Shown piece after piece: positions 36,001-50,900 of a stretch of DNA of 64,000 nucleotides; position 1 is the stretch's first letter; each line of letters starts with the position of its first letter. Source of the DNA: Gavia stellata (taxonomy: Eukaryota > Chordata > Aves > Gaviiformes > Gaviidae); NCBI RefSeq assembly GCF_030936135.1, contig NC_082616.1, positions 12,521,001-12,585,000 on the forward strand, read 5' to 3'. Below the pieces are notes generated by a model. That model saw only the letters and a list, made by a program, of their open reading frames with translations, was not told the origin of the DNA and searched no databases. The translations under genes and the position numbers were made by a program.

Positions 36001-39000
36001 AGAAGAGCTGAAAGAACTTTGTTGTTCCTCCTCCAGAGCGATGTCAGAGCAGAGCAGAGCTTGGGTTTGCCCTCAAGAACAGGTTTCTTGGCTGCCACTG
36101 TGCTGATGCAACTGTGGCTCTCACCGTGTCTCCTGGGATCACCAGAAGATAAGCAACTTTCCTAGGATAAAGATTATCTGTGTATGTTTACCCCCCACAC
36201 CCATACCCGTCTTCAATACATTTTTCTCAAAGCCTGTAGAACATATAAAAAAGCAATCAGGAAAAATAGCCCTGTCCTTGACAAGAAGCATCTTAGTCAA
36301 TCCCACTGCAGACAAGGCCACTGTACTGTAACCCCTTGCCAGAAACATGAACAAAACCCATCTTTTTCCCCCGCTCCAAGAACCGGTAGCGGAGGGGACC
36401 AACCAGCTCTACCAAGTGCCTTTTGTTCACATTCGATGCCTATTCTGAGTTTACTGGATAGGACGCAAGCGTTCAGCAGTGTTTTGGCAGGATACAGCTC
36501 TCCGTGGCTTCCAGATGGGTAACACCGCAGGCGTAAGAGCTGTCGTATCTCCTCAGCGTGGCTGCTTACAGCATATGCGAGGGGACGGGGGGTCTGATCA
36601 GCAGTTCATGCTGCCTTCTGAAGCGGAGGTACTGGGGCTTCACGAGTTACCCAGCCTGCAGACACATCCCCATGAGTGTGAGAGTCAGTTATTTACAGAA
36701 CTTGGCTAGATAGAGTGTGAGTATCCTTAATTTACGATAAACCATTAATGGAGCCAGGCTGGGGGAGATCCCATGTACACTCTTCCATCAGCTCCTGCTA
36801 CTAGTCGTCGCCAGGGTCAGTCGTAGGCTGGGGGGACCTCTCATTGACCCATGCAAACAGCAATTATGTTCCTAAATATTCAGTTCCTACTTTCTTCAGC
36901 TTGATTTTAAAGGCAAACAACAGCTTTTCTAGTTTTCATCAATTATTCATGGACCACTTAAGATAGCCATCAAATATATAATCAAATTAAATTAACATAT
37001 CTTGAGTTTTGTAACCCAAGATTTCCTGTTTCAGCCCACAGGACGCCTGCTTCTGTTTGGGTTGCCACTTAATCATTGCATAATATTTGTTTTGGCTTCG
37101 TTGTGTGTAAGAAGAGATTTATACCATTCCATCTGGCTGCAGCATGTTAGTCATCAGAGGATAAAAGCTACCCTTAACTCCTCTATAGGCTGTGTTAGTG
37201 TAACGCTGTGCTGCTTTATGAAGCTTTGGAAATGAACACCAGAGTGGAGTAACTAAAAATACGTACAACTATCTGGTTTGCCACACTGTTTACCAACCTT
37301 ATCAGTCTTTAACAAATAATACGTGCCACTTGAGTCTTCTCCCCCTCCTAAATTGCCTACACAAAAATACACAGCTCTCAAAGAGGTAACATGCAGCTAC
37401 TGTAATCCTAGTTTTGTCTGTGTCCCTCCGAAAACAAAATACTAGATGTGGTGTGATACAAGGGTTTAATCTGAATTTATTTAGGATGACTTCACCGTCA
37501 CTGTTAATATAGCTGTTAGGGGCCACAAGGTGAATAAGGGTCCCATCGTGCTAAGTGTAAGACACTCAAAGCCAATTCAGAGACAGTGCCTGCCATCTCA
37601 GTCTAAAGAAGAGCTTGACTTGACATCCACTGGAATCAATGGAAAGACTCACACTGACTTCAGGAGACACTGAATCAGGCTCTCAAAGGAAGACAAGCTA
37701 CAAGAAGTGACTGATGGATATAGGCTTCACATTTATTGGCACTTGGAGATGTAACGAGGAGTTCTGACAAGTCACAGATGTAAAAAAGAAAATCAACAAT
37801 GAAACTCTACAACATAATCTATAATCAAGTGTAAAATAAGTGGAAATAGCAGCAGTTGCAGCACAAAGTGCTTCCAGCAGTACTTGTTGCAGATCTGCTA
37901 TCAACATGTTGGGGTTACAAAGGATAAGAGCAGAGACATTCACACAACAGAGCTGGATTTGCAATGATTCAGTCATTGCAACAGCTCTTCCGGGAGGGGA
38001 AAAAAAAAAAAAATCAGAGGGAACATGCCTTCCGATTAATCCTACCTGCCTCTCCCGACCGATGCCCTGCAGCCATCTCCCCGGTGTGACCGCGTTGCTA
38101 CCAGCCCCCCGAGGGCCAGCTGGAACTCCTGGAACCGAGAGGCTCTTCCAACGACATCCTCACAAGGTCCTTCAAACCCAGCGTGACCTGAGGGCGACAG
38201 GTACATGTCCCTCTTTTCAGCAGAGTCATTTTTCCCCGTGTACCCATCGTTAGCAGATTCCAGCCACGGCTGTGACACAAGGGAGAGGACAGATGCCCAT
38301 TAGCATGATGTTCCTTCAAGCCAGTTCTCTCCTGACTGGTGGCAGTGCTCACCACGTCCCTGATGTCACCACAGCGCACTTGTAGGATGCTTCCCCCCCC
38401 AACACACACATGACTGCAACCGACCTACCTGCGGCAGCACTGGTGGCGCTTGAAGGCATCACCTCATCCTCTCCTGTTGCTGCCCAGAGAACCACGGTGT
38501 TCGCCATCAGGCCTGGAGCAGCATGACTGTACCTCCCCTCCAACTCCCTCCTGCCAAGGCAGGTCTGTAGGCAGGCTCCTCCTGCTGAAACCTGCTAGCG
38601 GCACGGCTGCGGAGTACTTTGGTTAGGATCTTCCTCCTACCATCAGCTCTGCCTTCCAGCAAAGAGGCTCCTCAAATGTGCAGTCGAGCCTGGGACTTTG
38701 CAGCCACCCACAGAGGCCAGGACCCTTCCTTCTAGCAGATCCCTGGCAGACTCCTGCAAGATGAATGCGTTAGTTCTCCATGCAGCAAGCCAACCCCCCC
38801 AGGCCAGAGCAGTCCAGCCTTTCCAAAACCACAGGCTGGGAGACATCATGCACATCTCCGCATGCCACACACAGGCTCCGCTTCCTTTACTGTGAGATCT
38901 GGGGTGATCCGTGGGGGGTTCAGGGATTGCTGGGCTCCAGTGGTGGGCAATAGAGACCACCCTCCTTCACCTGCACTCCCAGCAGGGTACCACGGGTCAG

Positions 39001-42000
39001 GAGGCTGCACCCACCCCAGCTTCCCCTCCAACCTCAGCACCATATGGGTGGGGATTCAGCTTCTTCACCCACCCACATCACTGGCTTGGACAACTGTGTT
39101 GGCCATTGCGTTGATGTACATCTGTTAAAAAGGGGGAGAAAGTTGATCCAAATCTGCCTGTTGGGTCAAGTACAGAGGATGAACCTCCTCCAAACAATAA
39201 GCACAAAGAAACGGTGGGGCAGGTACCCCGGTGCTTTCTCCTGTGGGACCACCAACAGCTGCCTTGGGGGCTTTGCACATCGGCTCTGCGGTAGGCATGG
39301 CATCCGTGTGCAGATAGAAAAGTTCCTGGAAAACCTCTTATCCTCAGTATTCTTGCATGGGTCCTTCCAACCAGCACTTTGTTTCCTGGGGGAGGAAAAA
39401 GAAGATTTAAAACGTTCTTTTAAAGAAGGGAACGTAGATACCATCAGAAGGCAATTCGCTGAGCTGAGTAACAGCTGAACAGGAGAAGCTGTTTTACTCA
39501 TTGAGTGGCATTTTAGGCACAATGGTTTACATTTTAGATAATTCAGTGTATCAACTGTGCAACGAAAGTAATTCAATGATACCATTTTCAGCCTTTGAGC
39601 AGAATGGATCTTAATTGCCAAAGAGACATTTTCCTTCATATCTCTGGATCTGTACTTCACGATTTTTGTACTTTGAGCCTCAGAAAATTGCAGCTCTCTC
39701 CTGATTAAGTGCTTAATTGTGGTCAGTGCTTTTCAAAGTATTTTCAGCAGTTAGCTTAAGTTCCACTTCAGACACGCACTGTTATCGACTTCTTTATCAA
39801 CTCACACAATTTCCCTGCATCAAATGCTTTCTGAAGTATACTTGGTGGGCCTTGATCACATCCCTGTTTCGCAGGAACTCAAGTAGAAAGCCACATGCCC
39901 AAAGCGCCGGACAGCACTCGCTAGCTCAGGCTCCAGCAAGATGTTTTTCTACCTTCCTTCAACACCCTTTCTTATCTGAGGCGGCAGAGTTGCACTCCAC
40001 CCTGGGAAGCCTGAAACGCTGCCTGCCCAGCACCCATCACAGGACCGCACCAGGCACTGACCCCTTACCTGCCCTCTGCACGCGGAGCGGCAGCAGCTGA
40101 ATCCCAACTATTTAGCTGGATTTGCCAGGAGACCAAAGGAATTTAACCCTGATTTTCAACTAGGAAATACAGGCTAACACAGGATGTGCTGGACAGCAGC
40201 TAAAGTCTACGGATGCAGTGCTGAAAGCATTCCCCTAGTTCTAAGCCCTTGCTCTAAATTAGGAAGTACAAGGGCTAAACCCCTTTTTTCCTCAACCCTG
40301 AAGCAGGTGAGCAGTTAATACCGTCAGTTCCTTGTGGTGTGGGAGCTTTTGCAGATGCCCAGCGAGTCCAGTCTCCAGCTGCCCGCTCCAAAAGGTCTGT
40401 ACGGGCTCGGAGTGCCCTTTGGACAAGCGTATGGGCAACCCTCACCTGAGAGACCCTCCCAAGATAAGCGATCACAGTTTTTTCAGGGATTTCAGCTTCA
40501 GCCTAATGGAAGAGAACAGGGAAGGTGGCATTTGCCTTGGTATAAAGAGGTACCTACCCCTTTGGGCAGGGCGCTGCTCCCAGGACCCCCTGCGATGAAC
40601 ACAGTCCTGCTATCACCACCTTCGTTGTGACGGTCCAGCTGCAGCCGAGGATGATCTAGAGCTGCCCAAACAGCAAAGTCTGGTTAGCACCAGCCTTTCA
40701 GGCCAATAGCCGGAACGCCAGCTGGACCACAACGGACTGGGTTGCACGAATATTGTTCTTATGTTTTCGCACTGTGGATGGATGTCTTCCTCCACGGCAA
40801 AGATAAGCCACAGCCGCTTAGCAAACAGCACCCAAGGACAGCACACACTTGTTTGAATTTCTAACTTCACAGCACTAGGAAATGAAACATGATGTTTGAA
40901 GTCTTTTTAGAAACCTTGCAATAGGTCTCCATGGATCACTGTCACATTTTAAAGCATCCGCTGTGTATTGTACCACTGTAAACTATCAAGTGTAGATTAC
41001 TATGGGGGTGAAGCTCTCACACGATTTCCACTCTTACAGATTTCACAGCTATGTGATAAAAATCACATTACCTGAAATATATTGGACCTTAAAAACACAG
41101 AATATCTCAGCACAGTTTAGAAATACTTATGTTTGGGCAAACATATTACAAACCAGCCTGGATCCTTACCTGCAGATGTTGGAGCAATCACCTTGCAACT
41201 GAAAAGTGAAAACAGCTCCTCATCTCCCCCCAGCAACTCACATGAAACTGGACCTCTTTGGCAAGAAAATTGTTCGGGTTATTCATCCGCCATGAAAGCC
41301 AGTGCTTGCATCTATTTCAAATGCAGTATAGAGCCTGAGAGCTTTTTGCTTTCAAGCAGTGTGAAAGCTGTCGATGCACAGGAGTGCTCAGGAACACACA
41401 CGACAGGGTCAAGCCTCACATGGCCAGAACTTAAACCCTTGTTTAAGCTCAGTCCCTTGCCTCTAGTTTGCATGAGCAACGGCTATGGTTGCAGAGGTAA
41501 ACTGAATGCTTGCCCACGCAAGTGGCCAGCAAGGACCACTGACACACTTTCTGCTCATTTGGATGGGCTTTGGCTCAGGAACTAAAAAGCCATTAATATA
41601 TGGAAGCACAACAGCTACTCGCAGCTGAGAGCGAGACGCGGGATCTCTGCAGCACAGGGCTCGTGCTATAGCGATGGCCGGCGGTACCCCAGCTCCACCT
41701 CGGCCGGGGACAGGCTGCTCCTCACATCACTGCGTGAGCAACACCGTGCAGACAGGCGCGCAATGGCTGGGGACAGCTCCAGCCTCACCACACAATTGCC
41801 TTCTCTCCCCCCATTTTATGTAAATTTGCAAGAAGCTCTTGAAAAGTTTAATTGCTTCTCTGTGCTGTGGTTCAAATTTAGTGGGTCAAGAAAAAGCCCT
41901 GGCTAAGATCAAGTCTCTCTTCTGGGCACCCTGGGGTCTCTCGAGGGGCTCAGTTCCACTGGACAGCTCTGAAAAGTTTTCCATAAATTCGATGTTAACC

Positions 42001-44500
42001 AGACCTCAGCTACATGTTCGGTTATGAAGTCTTGAAGAGCCTCATCGCTTCATGGACACTTCATTATCCTTGAGCCAATCACCACCTGCTAGGAAGAGCT
42101 GCGCATCTCATAGGTCATAGTTCCTGAGCAAGGATCACCCTCAGCTCCCCAAAAAGTTTCCAAGCTGTGGGAAAACTTGTGAGGTCTAAGTCTACAGAAG
42201 CAGCAGATGACATTGCAAGTGATGCCACAGGCCGACGCTCAGACGACAGAGCTGCTAATGGTTAAGATACTAATATTTTCATTTCGATGTACATGAGAAA
42301 AGATAATTACTTTCAGGGTTTAAGAACTGAATGTGTTGATCCAAATGTAATCTCTGTATTTTAGCATCTGATTATTATGTTAGAAATACAAATGTCAATG
42401 GGCTGTAGTAACCTAAGTTACCAGAAGAAAAAAAAAGAAAAAAGAGATGTGTTACTTAAATTACAGTACAGAGGGAAGAGCAGAAGCCAACAAGGGACTT
42501 GTAACTTTTGTTAATCAAAAATATTACTTCTGAGAAGCATTTCAGGAGCCAAAAGCTTTTATTTTTCTTAAATGATCCTTTTGCTGCACCCAGAACAAGT
42601 GAAGGTCAGGACAATGCAACCAGAAGGGAGAACTACAATTTCCATTTCTTGATCACCCAAATGAGAGATGAAGACCTGAACGGCTCATCTTCCTCAGCGA
42701 GGAAGTTCCACATTTTACAGCCATTTAATGACAGTCTAACTGTAGCCACCTGCTCAGTTGTCACAAGTTAATACGAGAAACCCAAAATACACCCTTGGAG
42801 ATGGAGGTCTGAGCAATGCTTCATTGATATTTCTCATGGGCTCAAAGACTGAAGATGCTTTTGTGTTTCCATTCCTTTTTTTTTGCAACCCAGCTGGCAC
42901 CTTGCTCCGGCACCTTCTTTCATCTTTGTAAGCCCAGATGGGCTTGTTTGTCCATCTTATCCTAAACCTGCTCTAATGAATCTGGCATGCAGAGAATCTT
43001 CTTTACACCCCAGCCCAACTCTGCAAAAGCCGATGCAGATCTAACCAGTGGCCCCAACAGAGCAAAGCCCATCTATTAACTAGTTTAGAAAGGAGGCATT
43101 GTCCTCCAAGAAGACATCCCTATTCTGAACTTCTTGCTAAAAGCACTAACACAAACTGGAAGCCAAGACTGTGTGTAATAGTTAATAACAAGAGCGTGCT
43201 GCCAAGAATTGATTCAAATTGTTACGATTTGCTGTTGAACAAGCTATTGCCTTGATTTCTCGGCAAAGTTCAAGTTTACAGCAGACTGATTAGTCCTGCT
43301 AACATTCCTGAAGCACCTACCGTTGTATGAAATTTTATTAAATTGCCAGCATCAACAGCTGTTCAAAGTCTGTGTGCCTTATTGCAATTGATGACAGCAA
43401 AATAAGGAAATAAAGAAAGGGGGAGGGAGGGGAACTCTGTTTGTTAAGGTTTTTTCTTTTTCCTTTTCAATAAAATGTCAACTCCATTATATAGATGTCA
43501 ACTCCATTACTGTAATGCTCCTTCTGTAACCTCAACTTGTAACTATCTGCTAATAAAACAAGTTTCTCAAAGGGAGCGCTGAGGGCAAGCATACCTGCTG
43601 TAGGTTTCAATCTGTTTAAGAAAAACGCCTGTTTATTCCTGTAGGCACAAATACCATTTTCATTATTCTGTTTTCCTGGTTGTCTTTGTCACCTAAAAAT
43701 AAAAACCCACTCCTTCTCCCAAGGAGCCTGCGGTGGTCACAGACCTGTTCTTGTTATAGGAGAAGCCAGGAAATATGAAGAGCAATGCCTGGCACGCCAG
43801 CGGGGCCATAGAAAAGCTGCATTAGACAGCAGCAAAGATGGGAGAAATGGAGGAGCAGCTGCTGCAGGGTCCTGCTCCAGGTAGGAGACCCCCGGTGTGC
43901 TGCCAAACCCTCTGAGGGTTTTTTGGGGGGCAAACGCCCCCCATAAGCAGCAAGGGCTGAAAGCCTGGGCAACCCCACAGGTAGGACACACCGTAACCAT
44001 CAGCCCCATGAGCACTTTCAGCTGTGCCACCGAACCCCTCGAGCAGCTTAGACAGGTTTGTGTGTTCGTGAGGTCAGGATACATTTGGGAAGAGAAGACG
44101 GACGCATGAAACTGGGGGCTGTTTGTAAGCACCATTCCCCCACAGCTCCTTTTTTAAGAAGTTACATATTTAAACAAAAAACACGATGGAGGAAGAACCT
44201 CACCCTTTCCCAGGCAATAGCTGTGAGAAGCCTGGAGGAGGACAGATCACCTCCTGCGATCTCAGGTTTGTTGGCTGTACACATCAATATGAAGACAAAG
44301 ATGAGTACATATTTAGAAAAGAATAAAGAAATCTGTTCCAGAACGGGCGTTGTTTAGATAATTGATTTCCCTTGGACTTACAAGCACTAAATAACACCCA
44401 CTGAGCCACATCTCCGAGATAACCTTTTCCTTCAAATCTCTCTTCCAAAGGATTGGCCTTTGACAGAGGCATCTTTCAAAGTGCAAATCTAGCAAGCTTT
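36001..44500. other. Intergenic region, second part; no gene seen
   Basis: Single-copy sequence with AT-rich patches at 36860-37010, 37240-37500, 42240-42560 and 43130-43420 (the last with TTGCAATTGATGACAG-like homeodomain/MEIS cores) that could be regulatory. A 20-bp duplication is at 43475-43514. No coding exon is recognised. Confidence 0.6.
43475..43514. repeat. 20-bp direct tandem repeat
   Basis: ATGTCAACTCCATTA is shared by the adjacent units 43475-43494 and 43495-43514; the last five bases differ. Confidence 0.85.
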
Positions 44501-47500
44501 AAGCCAGCTCATAGGTAAGACCTTTCTGAAAGAACATGATGATGATTCCTCAAGCAATTATTTTTCCTTAGTATCCTTTGCATAGAGAGAGCTAATTAAC
44601 TGCCTGCCAGGTTCTGCAGATTCACAGTGAAAAATGAAGTAGTACAAATGTCATAATTAATTAGCAGTTTAATGCTAGAATGAACATAGCAAAAACGCTA
44701 TAAATATTCAAGCGACAGGACCTCCACACCAGCATGCGCTTGCTGTGCAAGCCTGCCCCGCTGGGGATGTTGCTGGGGATTTCACATGACAGGGACCACA
44801 TAACAGGGCCCCAAATCGCCATCCCCGAGCAGTACGCTCAGGCAGAATCACAGAGGAATGAGGAATAATCTGTCAGCCCCCACCTTCGTGCCGTCGGCCG
44901 CCTTCCCCCGAGGAGCCGGGCAGGGGAAGCTCACGCCAGGCAGCGATCTCTGCCGCTTGGACCCCCCCGCCACCGCAGGCTCTGCCCTGGGGGGTCCCAG
45001 GGCTCAGGATGCTTTGCACAGCCCAAACCCCTGCTGCCTTCCGGAGAGGGAAGGTCGGCCCTGCCTTTCCCCCCACCCATCGGGACACTTTGTTCCTGTA
45101 TTTTCAGTGGGCACAATCACGACCGCGGCCACCAGCCAGCTTCCCGGGGCCTCTTGCAACACAGCTCCTCCCTTGCACGGGGTGGATATGAAGACACAGC
45201 CATTTTTTGCACGTAAACCTGAAGCCTTCAAAAAGCTTCCTGTGGGTAGCAACCCCATCCCATGGATAGGAAAGGAGCACGCCATCATGGACAGTTACCA
45301 GCTTCCCCACGGACCGACACAGCCAGGCTGTTTCAGACCTGGGTCAAACCCATTGCCTTACACCCGACATGCGATGCAAACTAAAAAAAATAATTAAAAA
45401 TCATCAAGATTAGCTCTTGGCAAGAGCAAAAACCCAAGAAACCCCCCCGAGAAGATGCTCAGCCCCACCCCTGCCCCTTGAGCAGATATGCCCAGCGCTT
45501 GCAGGCACTGCGGAGCGTACTCACCTGTACCTGGAGCCCAGCACAGGACAGCTCTGCACAGGACACCTCACACTCTGCTGTGGGCTCTGGACCAGCCCTC
45601 ATATGCCTACAAGGGATGATGGAGCAGCCCAGGCACAGTTCCCACCCTAAAAATAAATAACCCTGGGGCTCAGGCACGGTTCCCAGCCTGAATGGCCCAA
45701 GGGCTCTGGAGCAGAGCAGGCTCCTGCAGAAAAAAAACAAGAGGGAGGAATTTACAGGTATCCGTGGCTCCTTCCACGTGTAGTGCCCAGGCTCCCGTGG
45801 CTCCCTCAGCTCCCCGCTCTTCCCCATCCACCTGCAGGAGATCTTCAGGGGTAAAGAATACACCAACAAACGAAGGCACTCTGCCAGGTACCCGTCTCCA
45901 GAGCATCCCGGGCAGCAGTGCCATCGCTGCCACCTGCTCTGCTTTGCTGGTTATGGAAGGCAATGCTGCTTTTTAAGTCTTTGTTTTGTTTGTGGGTTGT
46001 TGTTTTTTTTTTAAATGCCACTATTGCTTTGCAGGCTGCAACTCCATGGTGACACGCACCACTGGGAAACCTGTGACACTCACGGGTCAGAGCCTGCCCA
46101 GCACCTGCGGCAGCAAGGGAAAAAAACAATGAGCTGGAGCAGTAACCCAGGGTATGAAAAAGAGGATAGCCTTGAGGATGAGAAAACACATAGCAGAGAA
46201 GGTCCTTAACTTAAGTTTCCTCTCTTTTTAACCTAATGAAACTTTTACTAACACAATCTGGAAGAGGCCAGCACCTCTTAAACATCTGCTTGGATGCTTT
46301 GTTCAAGTATCAAACTTCTCTTTCCTTTGCCTCCGCTGTTTTAACACGCCTGCCCGTCAATGCCGTATTTCAGCACCTCAGAAGCGTGACGTTCCCAGTT
46401 TTTTTCCCCAAAGCGCTGCCTCCTGCACGTGAGAGCAGTCAAATACCGGCTCGGTTATGTTCATCAGCCATTAGGGCACCACGCACCGTGGAGCTCAGCC
46501 TGGGAACACCACTGCTCAGGGTGCAGCAGCCTATTCCAGAAGCTGGGAAGGTATCAGCAGGGCACTCACCCCGCTACCACCTTCCAGACCCCAAAGGTAA
46601 TTTCCCAGTGCAACAGCTTTGGATATAGGCAGAGGTGGCTACAGCGATGGGGATTTTATGGAGGGAATCTGGCAGATGCCTTTCCAGAGTGCCTTTTACC
46701 ACCATGTGTGCATCTGAGAGCAGAACTAGTCTCCTCCAGGTTCACATCATTCATAAAACCAGTTTAACCAACTCCTCCTGACTTAGCCTTGACCTGTGCT
46801 GTTATTCCCAGCTCTGGCTGTTCACTGCACCGCTTTGCTCTCCTGGATTTGGATCACCTCCATACCAGGCTGTCCCACAAACATTCATACGCATCGAGAG
46901 CTACAAGATGCTAAACTACAGACTCACAGGATATATAAATCAGATCTAAAGAACGTCTATGTGGCCTTTGCCAGCCCTGTGCAAGAGGCTGACCCTTCAC
47001 AGGAACAGCGCAGTGTTGCGATCGAGCTTCTAAGCCCGGCTGAGCCAGGCAGGGCAGCCCAGCAGAGAGTGGCGAGATGGTAACGTGGCCACCCCATGCT
47101 CAAACCAGAGCTGGCTTCACCCCAGTGGGATCTGTAAAGTCATTTCAGCACCTGGAGATGCGGCTAGGCACCCAACAAGGCAAAGACGCGTCGGTACCCG
47201 ACTGCAGAGTGCATGGATGCTCTGAGTGCGTTGGAGCGGTCCAGCAGCACGAGACGGCAGCCTGAAGTGCCCAATACCCTCCCAGAAAAGGAGCATGACT
47301 CCCATTGATTTTTCACTAGGGTTTTTGGTCCTTCGTGAGGTCTGAAAAACCCCACTCACATCACCCAAACTGTCGGACAGCCTGGACACCCCCAAGCAGG
47401 CGCAGGGTAGCCCAAAGGGAAACCTTCCTCTGCACAAAAGGGCAGAGAAATGAGGTGACCAGGGCACAGAGACACCCTCTCCCAGCCAAAGACCACCCTG

Positions 47501-50500
47501 CACCCCACCACCAGCCCACCTCTGCTCTGTCCATGTGACAGCATTTGGACCCAAGCTCAGTTTGGTCCGTTAATTTCAAGTGTTGCCTCTTGATTCCTGA
47601 TAGCCAATACCGTAAGTCATCTTACACGCGCTGGCTTCTCTCAGTGTAATTTAAATAAAAGAAAAAGCTCAAACATGATTTCTTCTTTAGAAAACTGTCT
47701 TGTGACTCCATTATCCCCTTCCAATTTCTTGAGAATATTTGTTCTTCTATTCTGCATATTCCAGTCCTCCCATCGCAGGGAGCGTCACTGCCAGTAATTG
47801 CCCAATGCCAGCGACCCCGGGGACCCGCACGGAGAAGCCACAGGTGGCCAAGTCGGAAAAGCTGACTGGGATGCCAGCACGCCACGTGCAAGCTCAGGTG
47901 CCCTTTGCAAGGTCCTGACTCGAGGTGATCCAGCAGCAGAGCTGACTGTCCCATCACAGCTCCCGCAGGTCTACCTCAGCGAGAAAACTCTGCCACGTCT
48001 GGTCTGTGGCTCCCTCCACACCGGGGGACCGGGGAGCAAGCCCCGAAGCCGTCATGGGGGGTACTGCTCTACTGCATGCAAACCCCACCACATCCCCCCA
48101 CCAGGGTAAACACGCACCGAGGGAGGGAAGAGAGAGGACAACGTCCTTCTACCCTCTGCTTTCGGCAGTCAGCGATGACCCTACTATAATCCTCATCACC
48201 CAAAACAGCCACATCCCCAGTGTCACCTCACGCGCACACGCTGCCCTGGGGAAATGGCCGTGTCCCCCTCTCCCAGGCGGGACAAGCAGGAGCCGCTCCT
48301 CAGCTCCTCTTCACCTCATCAGAGCAGACAAGGCGAGCCCTCCCTCCGCAGGCAATCGGCAGGGGGGATGAACGTCCGTAAAGCCCAGCTTCACAGCTGA
48401 GTGCCACTGAACACCAAGACCCACACCTCCACCCCGGTGAACGAAGCCCCGCGGACCAGCTGCCCCCACTCCCCACATCACTGCGACACAAACCACTTCC
48501 CCACGGCCCAGACTGCGCCGGGTCTTGCACCCACACCGCCCATCGGACACGCTCCTACTCCACAGGGCTTGCACAGAAACTCTTGCTCCACAACTCACCC
48601 CGGCTCAGCCTCTTCCATGAAGATTTGCTTCTTCCCCCCTCCGGTTGCCCCCTTGCTCTGCTCAGCCTCCCGGAGCCAGGGCTCCGAGTAACTATGGTTA
48701 CTTCTAATTGTACAACCTAACCCAAAGAGTCACCTTGACCACGCGCTGACATAGGGATGCCAACAAAGGAAATCAGGAGATGTCATCAAAAGAGTATGGA
48801 GGTTTTTTCGTCTTTTATTTTTTCTTCCCATAGAAAACCCATGTGTTGCTAAATGCCTGTCTGGGGTTTTGCGTAGAGCCAACTCTGCACCTGACAACCG
48901 TCCACCTTCCCAACCTACTATCCAGGCTGGATCTGGGCAGCCTTTCACCCTTTAACGCTCCCTATTACTATCAGGCATTTTGTACAGCTTGCTAAAGAAA
49001 CTGCCCCACGGACTCCTGACCGCGCACACAGACCGATGCCTGGGGGCCTTCCTGCACTCCGGAGGAGTTTGGCCTCCTGAAGGGAAAGCAACACGCAGCC
49101 GTGAAACCCTCCTGCAGACTGGGGACCCCGCAGCTACAGCCAACACCGGTACAAACTGGGGGTCAGGGTTTTGCAAACCAGCAACGAGGTCAGACCTGAC
49201 AAAGAGCTCAGCTCTCTCCTTACCTGGGCAGAGGAGAGGATGGATCCAGGGAGACAAAACATTTGTGTTAAATTAGTAAGATACTGAAGAAAGGGGGTTT
49301 GGGGGAAACACTGAGCCTTCTTTAACAGGGGGAAGAAGCCACATGGATTTGGGTAGCCCCCACATCAGCAGAAAGATCTCTCCCGGATGACAGAGCAGGA
49401 CAGGAGAGCTGTCATCAAAATTCACCCCAACACCACAGAAGTATAACAGAGCCCCGGCATCCTGTGCACGCATCTAATCAAGCAGCCAAGGAGCACGAAG
49501 ACATTTGATAATCCCTCTGCCAGCACTAAGCTCAGCCCAGGCACCACGTGTGGACAAAGAGGCATGTCCCGCGTGAAAGGGCTCCTCTGCCAAAGCCAGA
49601 AGCAATGATGAGCAATGTGCATCAGGAGGAAATTTTAAACAGTGACAGAAAATAACCTGAGCAGTAACTCAGGAGCCCAGATTTTACTGGCGTTCCCTCG
49701 CAGAGACATCATCGAGCCCCACACGCTGCAGTGAGAAGGAAAGCCAGCCTCGTTATTCAACCCCACTAATTAAAAAGGAAGGGAAAACAATATGGAATAA
49801 AAGAACACTAAATCAACAAAGAGAGAAGGGGAAGTTGGCCAGGAGGCTGCGGCACGGCACAAAGGAGCCAACAGCGGCACAAGCCTGCTGCTAGCCAGAA
49901 GCGGTGCAGGGTTCAGTGAACCTTGCCGAAAAGGCTGGGATGCCAAATAAATATTTACATTCTGTTATTTGAGGAAAAGCTGGACAAGATGCCACTGTCG
50001 CACAGCATCGGAATATTTTCTACTGCATCAATAATTAGGAAAACACTAAAAGCAGCTCTTGGGTATTTCACTTAACTGGGAGGACCAACATTTCCCTCAC
50101 CTGAGAGCCCCACGGGAGACAGCTCTGTTCAAGTCACCGCACACCACCACGCTTCTCTTGCCGGAAACTTTTCCCAGCTGGATGCAAGGACATGAGACAT
50201 TTACCTTGAATCTCTGTAGCTGGAAACATCCCCTTCCCCAGGCAGGAGGAAAATTGGCTTGTACTCCCACAGCCGCAGAAGCTGCCGCCCAAGCCCCGCA
50301 CCGGGCAAAGCAGAAGGGGGGCAGAGCCCACAGCAGCTCCAGGGGAGCCCCTTGTGTGCCCACGGGCCTTAATAAACTGTCGTGTCTCCACGCAGGAGTC
50401 AATCAAGGCTCCTAATAATCGCCCACATCTGTGCGAGCCGCAAGCAGCCGCCTGCCGTGGCTCACCCCGCGGGCTGGCAGCCCATGGCAGGGCACGAACA

Positions 50501-50900
50501 ACCGGCAAGAACTGCGAGAATGGGGAGCTGGCAGCAGAGTCGGGGCCCGTTAATGTGCAAAACGCATCGGGGTGAACAATCTCGTCGTTATTTCAATGAA
50601 AGGAAAACATGCTTAGAGGGGGTAACTGCTGATATCATCTATCCCAGGCCCAAGGGATTCACTGAATACAGAATCAGCGCCAGATGAAATCAATGTAATC
50701 CTCATTAACAGGATCGGCAACTGATCTCGGGCGATAGCTGCACCTACTGCCAACCCACAGAGTGTTTCTAGAGGGGTCTTGTGCTGCTCGGCATCTTTTC
50801 CAGTGGTTCGGAAGACAATCGGAAAGGACCGCTGGTATTTTCAGCCACCCTCCAAATTAACAGCATGATAACTGGCTACGGGGAGCGCTTACTTCCAAAA
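44501..50900. other. Intergenic region, third part; no gene seen
   Basis: It contains a homeodomain/POU-motif patch at about 44560-44720, mixed-composition sequence, and AT-richer patches at 49740-50060 and 50560-50720 (TCAATGTAATCC, CATTAACAG). No coding gene, RNA gene or transposon is recognised. Confidence 0.6.
44560..44720. promoter_or_regulatory. Candidate element with POU and TAATTA motifs
   Basis: CTTTGCATA (44577-44585), CTAATTAAC (44592-44600) and TAATTAATTA (44654-44663) cluster in 90 bp of AT-rich sequence. This is typical of homeodomain/POU-bound non-coding elements; the function is unproven. Confidence 0.3.

Noticed and set aside
38950-47500. GACCACCCT matches (about 38954 and 47488) as GLI sites for Hedgehog response
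   Set aside because: They differ from the best GLI site in the last base, are single, lie far from either promoter, and are expected by chance at this rate.
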